64,000 nt of DNA, from contig NZ_JBHTBQ010000033.1 in assembly GCF_042664895.1 (NCBI RefSeq), positions 248,001-312,000 of the forward strand. The letters run 5' to 3'. A program made the position numbers and the translations under genes. Positions 62,028 through 64,000 of the stretch are shown piece by piece (positions within the stretch are counted from its first letter, which is position 1; each line of letters begins with the position of its first letter). The notes under the pieces were generated by a model, which saw nothing but the letters and a program-made list of their open reading frames with translations, was not told the DNA's origin and searched no databases. Source of the DNA: Iodobacter arcticus. GTDB taxonomy: Bacteria; Pseudomonadota; Gammaproteobacteria; Burkholderiales; Chitinibacteraceae.

Positions 62028-63110
62028 ATGAAAATGGAAAAACCAAGCATTAACCCACTTGAAACCAATGGTTTTGAGTTTGTTGAATACACAGGCAATA
62101 CTCAGGAAGCATTAGATAATCTGAAGGCCTTGTTTATATCATTGGGTTTTGTGGAAATTGCGCGACACAGAAGCAAAAACGCCAGCTTATTCCGCCAAGG
62201 TGAAATTAATTTCATCGTCAATGGCGAGCCAACACAACCTGCTAGTCAATTTGCCGCCATTCATGGCCCGTCCGCTTGTGCGATGGCTTGGCGCGTAGCA
62301 GATGCAGATCGTGCGTATCAATATGCGATTGCACATGGCGCTAAGCCTTATAACCGCCCGATTGGCTTTATGGAACTCAATATTCCTGCGGTGGAAGGGA
62401 TTGGCGGCTCGGCGCTGTATTTTGTTGATCGCTATGGCAAAGACCAGAATATCTATGATGTTGATTTCGTGCCGCTCGAAGGCGTGGATCAATATCCAGC
62501 GGGTGTTGGCTTATACGAGGTTGATCATCTTACTCATAATGTAATGCGCGGCAATATGGATGTCTGGTCGGGCTTTTATGAAAACATCGCTAATTTCCGC
62601 GAGATTCGCTATTTCGATATCGAAGGCAAGCTGACTGGCCTCGTTTCCCGCGCCATGACCAGCCCTTGCGGCAAAATCCGTATTCCTATTAACGAATCGT
62701 CTGATGATAAAAGCCAGATTGAAGAATTTCTGCGCCAGTACCAAGGTGAAGGCATTCAACATATCGCGATGGCCAGTAACGATATTTTCGCCACAGTAGA
62801 AGCATTAAAAGCCAGTGGCACACGTTTCCTAGATACGCCAGATAGCTATTTCGATCGCACTGATGCGCGCTTGCCAGGCCATGGTGAAGATTTAGAGCGT
62901 CTGCGCAAAAACCGTATTTTGATTGACGGCGCGCCAACTGAAGGCGGCGGCATTTTGCTGCAAATCTTTACCGAAACTGTGATCGGGCCGATTTTCTTTG
63001 AAATTATTCAACGTAAAGGCAATGAAGGTTTTGGCGAAGGCAACTTTAAAGCGCTGTTTGAATCGATTGAAGATGATCAGGTTCGTCGTGGTGTATTAAG
63101 CGCAGAGTAA
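62028..63110 (+). CDS. hpd: 4-hydroxyphenylpyruvate dioxygenase
   Basis: A 360-residue Fe(II) enzyme turning 4-hydroxyphenylpyruvate into homogentisate. Its iron ligands, the 2-His-1-Glu facial triad, are His167 (YEVDHLTHNV), His245 (EGIQHIAMAS) and Glu316 (QIFTETVIG). The C-terminal FFEIIQRKGNEGFGEGNFKA is very typical. A good ribosome site (GGAGAGA) precedes ATG 62028. With phhA it forms a Phe-to-homogentisate route; aminotransferase and homogentisate dioxygenase genes lie elsewhere. Confidence 0.96.
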   Translation: MKMEKPSINPLETNGFEFVEYTGNTQEALDNLKALFISLGFVEIARHRSKNASLFRQGEINFIVNGEPTQPASQFAAIHGPSACAMAWRVADADRAYQYAIAHGAKPYNRPIGFMELNIPAVEGIGGSALYFVDRYGKDQNIYDVDFVPLEGVDQYPAGVGLYEVDHLTHNVMRGNMDVWSGFYENIANFREIRYFDIEGKLTGLVSRAMTSPCGKIRIPINESSDDKSQIEEFLRQYQGEGIQHIAMASNDIFATVEALKASGTRFLDTPDSYFDRTDARLPGHGEDLERLRKNRILIDGAPTEGGGILLQIFTETVIGPIFFEIIQRKGNEGFGEGNFKALFESIEDDQVRRGVLSAE

Positions 63111-63126
63111 GTTTTTTGCATGTATT

Positions 63127-63165
63127 AAAAACCGCCACACGCGATCGTTTGTGGCGGTTTTTTAT
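63127..63165 (+). terminator. Terminator after hpd
   Basis: AAAACCGCCACA / TGTGGCGGTTTTTT with a 12-base loop and a T run. Confidence 0.88.
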
Positions 63166-63209
63166 TTTTAAATCTGACTTTTGCTTTCATTTGCCGATAA
63201 TAAGGAAGT

Positions 63210-63268
63210 GTAGGGCGGGAGCAAGCCGCGAGCAATGCTGAAAAATACGCGGGTTTCACCCTCCCTAC
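63210..63268. repeat. GTAGGG-type dispersed palindrome
   Basis: GTAGGGCGGGAGCAAGCCGC ... GCGGGTTTCACCCTCCCTAC. Lies 35 bases before the DUF4280 gene. Confidence 0.75.
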
Positions 63269-63302
63269 AGGTATTGCAAATATTTGCATGTAAGGAGAAA
63301 AA

Positions 63303-63698
63303 ATGGGTAGCCCACAGGTTTGCAGCGGTGCCTCTTTGCAATGCAGCTTTGGCGCAGCGCCCGGCACTTTGATTGTGTTGCCCCTTAATCAGGTGATGGT
63401 GGGGGGCATGCCTGCGGCTAATTTGATGGATTACATTCCCATTGTGAATGTCGCCCCTTTTGGCACTTGCATGAGCATGGCCAACCCTACTGTGATCGCC
63501 GCCACGGCCGCGGCTTTGGGCGTGTTGACGCCTATGCCTTGTATCCCGATGACCGTTGCACCGTGGATACCCGGCGGCGCGCCAACGGTCTTGGTCGGGC
63601 CTATGCCTGCGCTTAGTGCGAGCGGTACTTTGATGTGTACTTGGGGTGGGGTCATTAAAATTGCGATGGCGGGGCAAATGCAGGATTTGGTGCCTTGA
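63303..63698 (+). CDS. DUF4280 PAAR-like T6SS tip protein
   Basis: A 131-residue protein of DUF4280, related to PAAR proteins that cap the VgrG spike. Hallmarks: VCSGASLQCSFGAAPGTLIV, the repeated GGMPAANLMDYIPIVN motif, CMSMANPTVIAATAAALGVL, and the metal-type Cys in TPMPCIPMTVAPW. The terminal MCTWGGVIKIAMAGQ is also usual. AAGGAGAA lies before the ATG at 63303. It is away from the vgrG island at 43.8 kb. Its likely cargo is the gene beginning at 63794. Confidence 0.88.
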   Translation: MGSPQVCSGASLQCSFGAAPGTLIVLPLNQVMVGGMPAANLMDYIPIVNVAPFGTCMSMANPTVIAATAAALGVLTPMPCIPMTVAPWIPGGAPTVLVGPMPALSASGTLMCTWGGVIKIAMAGQMQDLVP

Positions 63699-63793
63699 TG
63701 GGGCGTGTATGGATTAACTGCTTTGACCCGATGGCTGTGCATCTCTGCATTGCCATGCCACAATAGCCAGCCCAAAAAAGCCTTACTTACTTT

Positions 63794-64000
63794 ATGCCTA
63801 CAACAAATCCATTTAGTCAGCTTAATCTCAATCCAGACGAGCAGCGTGTCTGTGCTTTGCTGCAAAAACAGCGCCAATGCACCAGCGTTGAGCTAATCAG
63901 CAAGGCCAAGGTCATCAACCCCAGTGCGGTGATTGATGGCATTAATCAGCAGCTGCTAGCTGCCAATAGCCAGTGGCTGATTCAATGCAGTGCAACACGC
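63794..64000 (+). CDS. Partial hypothetical protein (3' end outside window)
   Basis: An ATG at 63794 starts MPTTNPFSQLNLNPDEQRVC and the frame is open to the window edge (69 codons). The visible part is rich in Gln and Ser, with a CTSVELISKAKVINPSAVID segment that is helix-turn-helix-like but not recognised. No membrane or signal segment so far. It follows the DUF4280 gene by 95 bases on the same strand, so it may be a T6SS cargo or accessory protein, but too little is visible. Confidence 0.5.
   Translation, partial: MPTTNPFSQLNLNPDEQRVCALLQKQRQCTSVELISKAKVINPSAVIDGINQQLLAANSQWLIQCSATR

Noticed and set aside
1..64000. tRNA, rRNA, insertion-sequence or prophage genes
   Set aside because: None recognised when reading both strands; no transposase, integrase or T-loop pattern that held up.

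Overview
The window looks like the chromosome of a mesophilic beta-proteobacterium of the order Neisseriales, most likely Chromobacteriaceae and close to Iodobacter. This is inference from gene content: a phenylalanine hydroxylase of Chromobacterium type next to hpd, a GlrK/QseG/GlrR-type two-component operon, type VI secretion (T6SS) VgrG and DUF4280 genes, moderate GC, and dispersed palindromes resembling neisserial dRS3 repeats. No rRNA, tRNA, CRISPR array, insertion sequence or phage was seen.

Layout. 0-6.3 kb: a decayed DUF486 gene, then upp and uraA (uracil salvage), an SDR oxidoreductase, an AraC/O6-alkylguanine transferase fusion and small unknown genes. 6.3-17.2 kb: a decayed cation exchanger, then a maltose/alpha-glucoside regulon: LacI-type repressor, LamB-like porin, GH13 alpha-glucosidase and MalK-MalE-MalF-MalG; MalE carries a twin-arginine signal. 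17.2-29 kb: a solute-binding protein, an unknown protein facing an actin/Hsp70-fold ATPase fused to a DUF1566-like domain, a MASE1-CHASE hybrid kinase, an LprI-like protein and two paralogous small secreted proteins, one made of ten 13-residue repeats. 29-38.5 kb: glrK-qseG-glrR with an internal duplication, an acyltransferase, and a duplicated NUDIX/Ala-rich segment whose two copies have decayed reciprocally around an EAL phosphodiesterase gene, then an NlpC/P60 hydrolase with a basic tail. 39-43.5 kb: an ABC1/UbiB kinase, an amino-acid binding protein and a CsdA/SufE sulfur-transfer pair. 43.8-50.8 kb: a T6SS island of VgrG, a DUF4123 adaptor, three tandem DUF3304 (putative immunity) genes and a Tle1-like (DUF2235) effector. 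51-64 kb: nudB, a 1993-residue pseudokinase/ATPase/histidine-kinase hybrid, a DHH phosphoesterase, a stomatin/NfeD pair, an Lrp regulator divergent from phhA-hpd, and a DUF4280 PAAR-like protein with a partial gene at the edge.

The most unusual parts are the T6SS island and the duplication scars. The Tle1-like protein has Asp and Gln where the family has its nucleophilic Ser and catalytic His. Each upstream DUF3304 copy is followed by a stub of the effector start, so the immunity-effector unit was duplicated and the effectors lost. One immunity copy is frameshifted in a G tract. At least seven gene remnants and three families of palindromic repeats show repeated local duplication and decay. 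All functions are read from motifs by eye; no database search was run.
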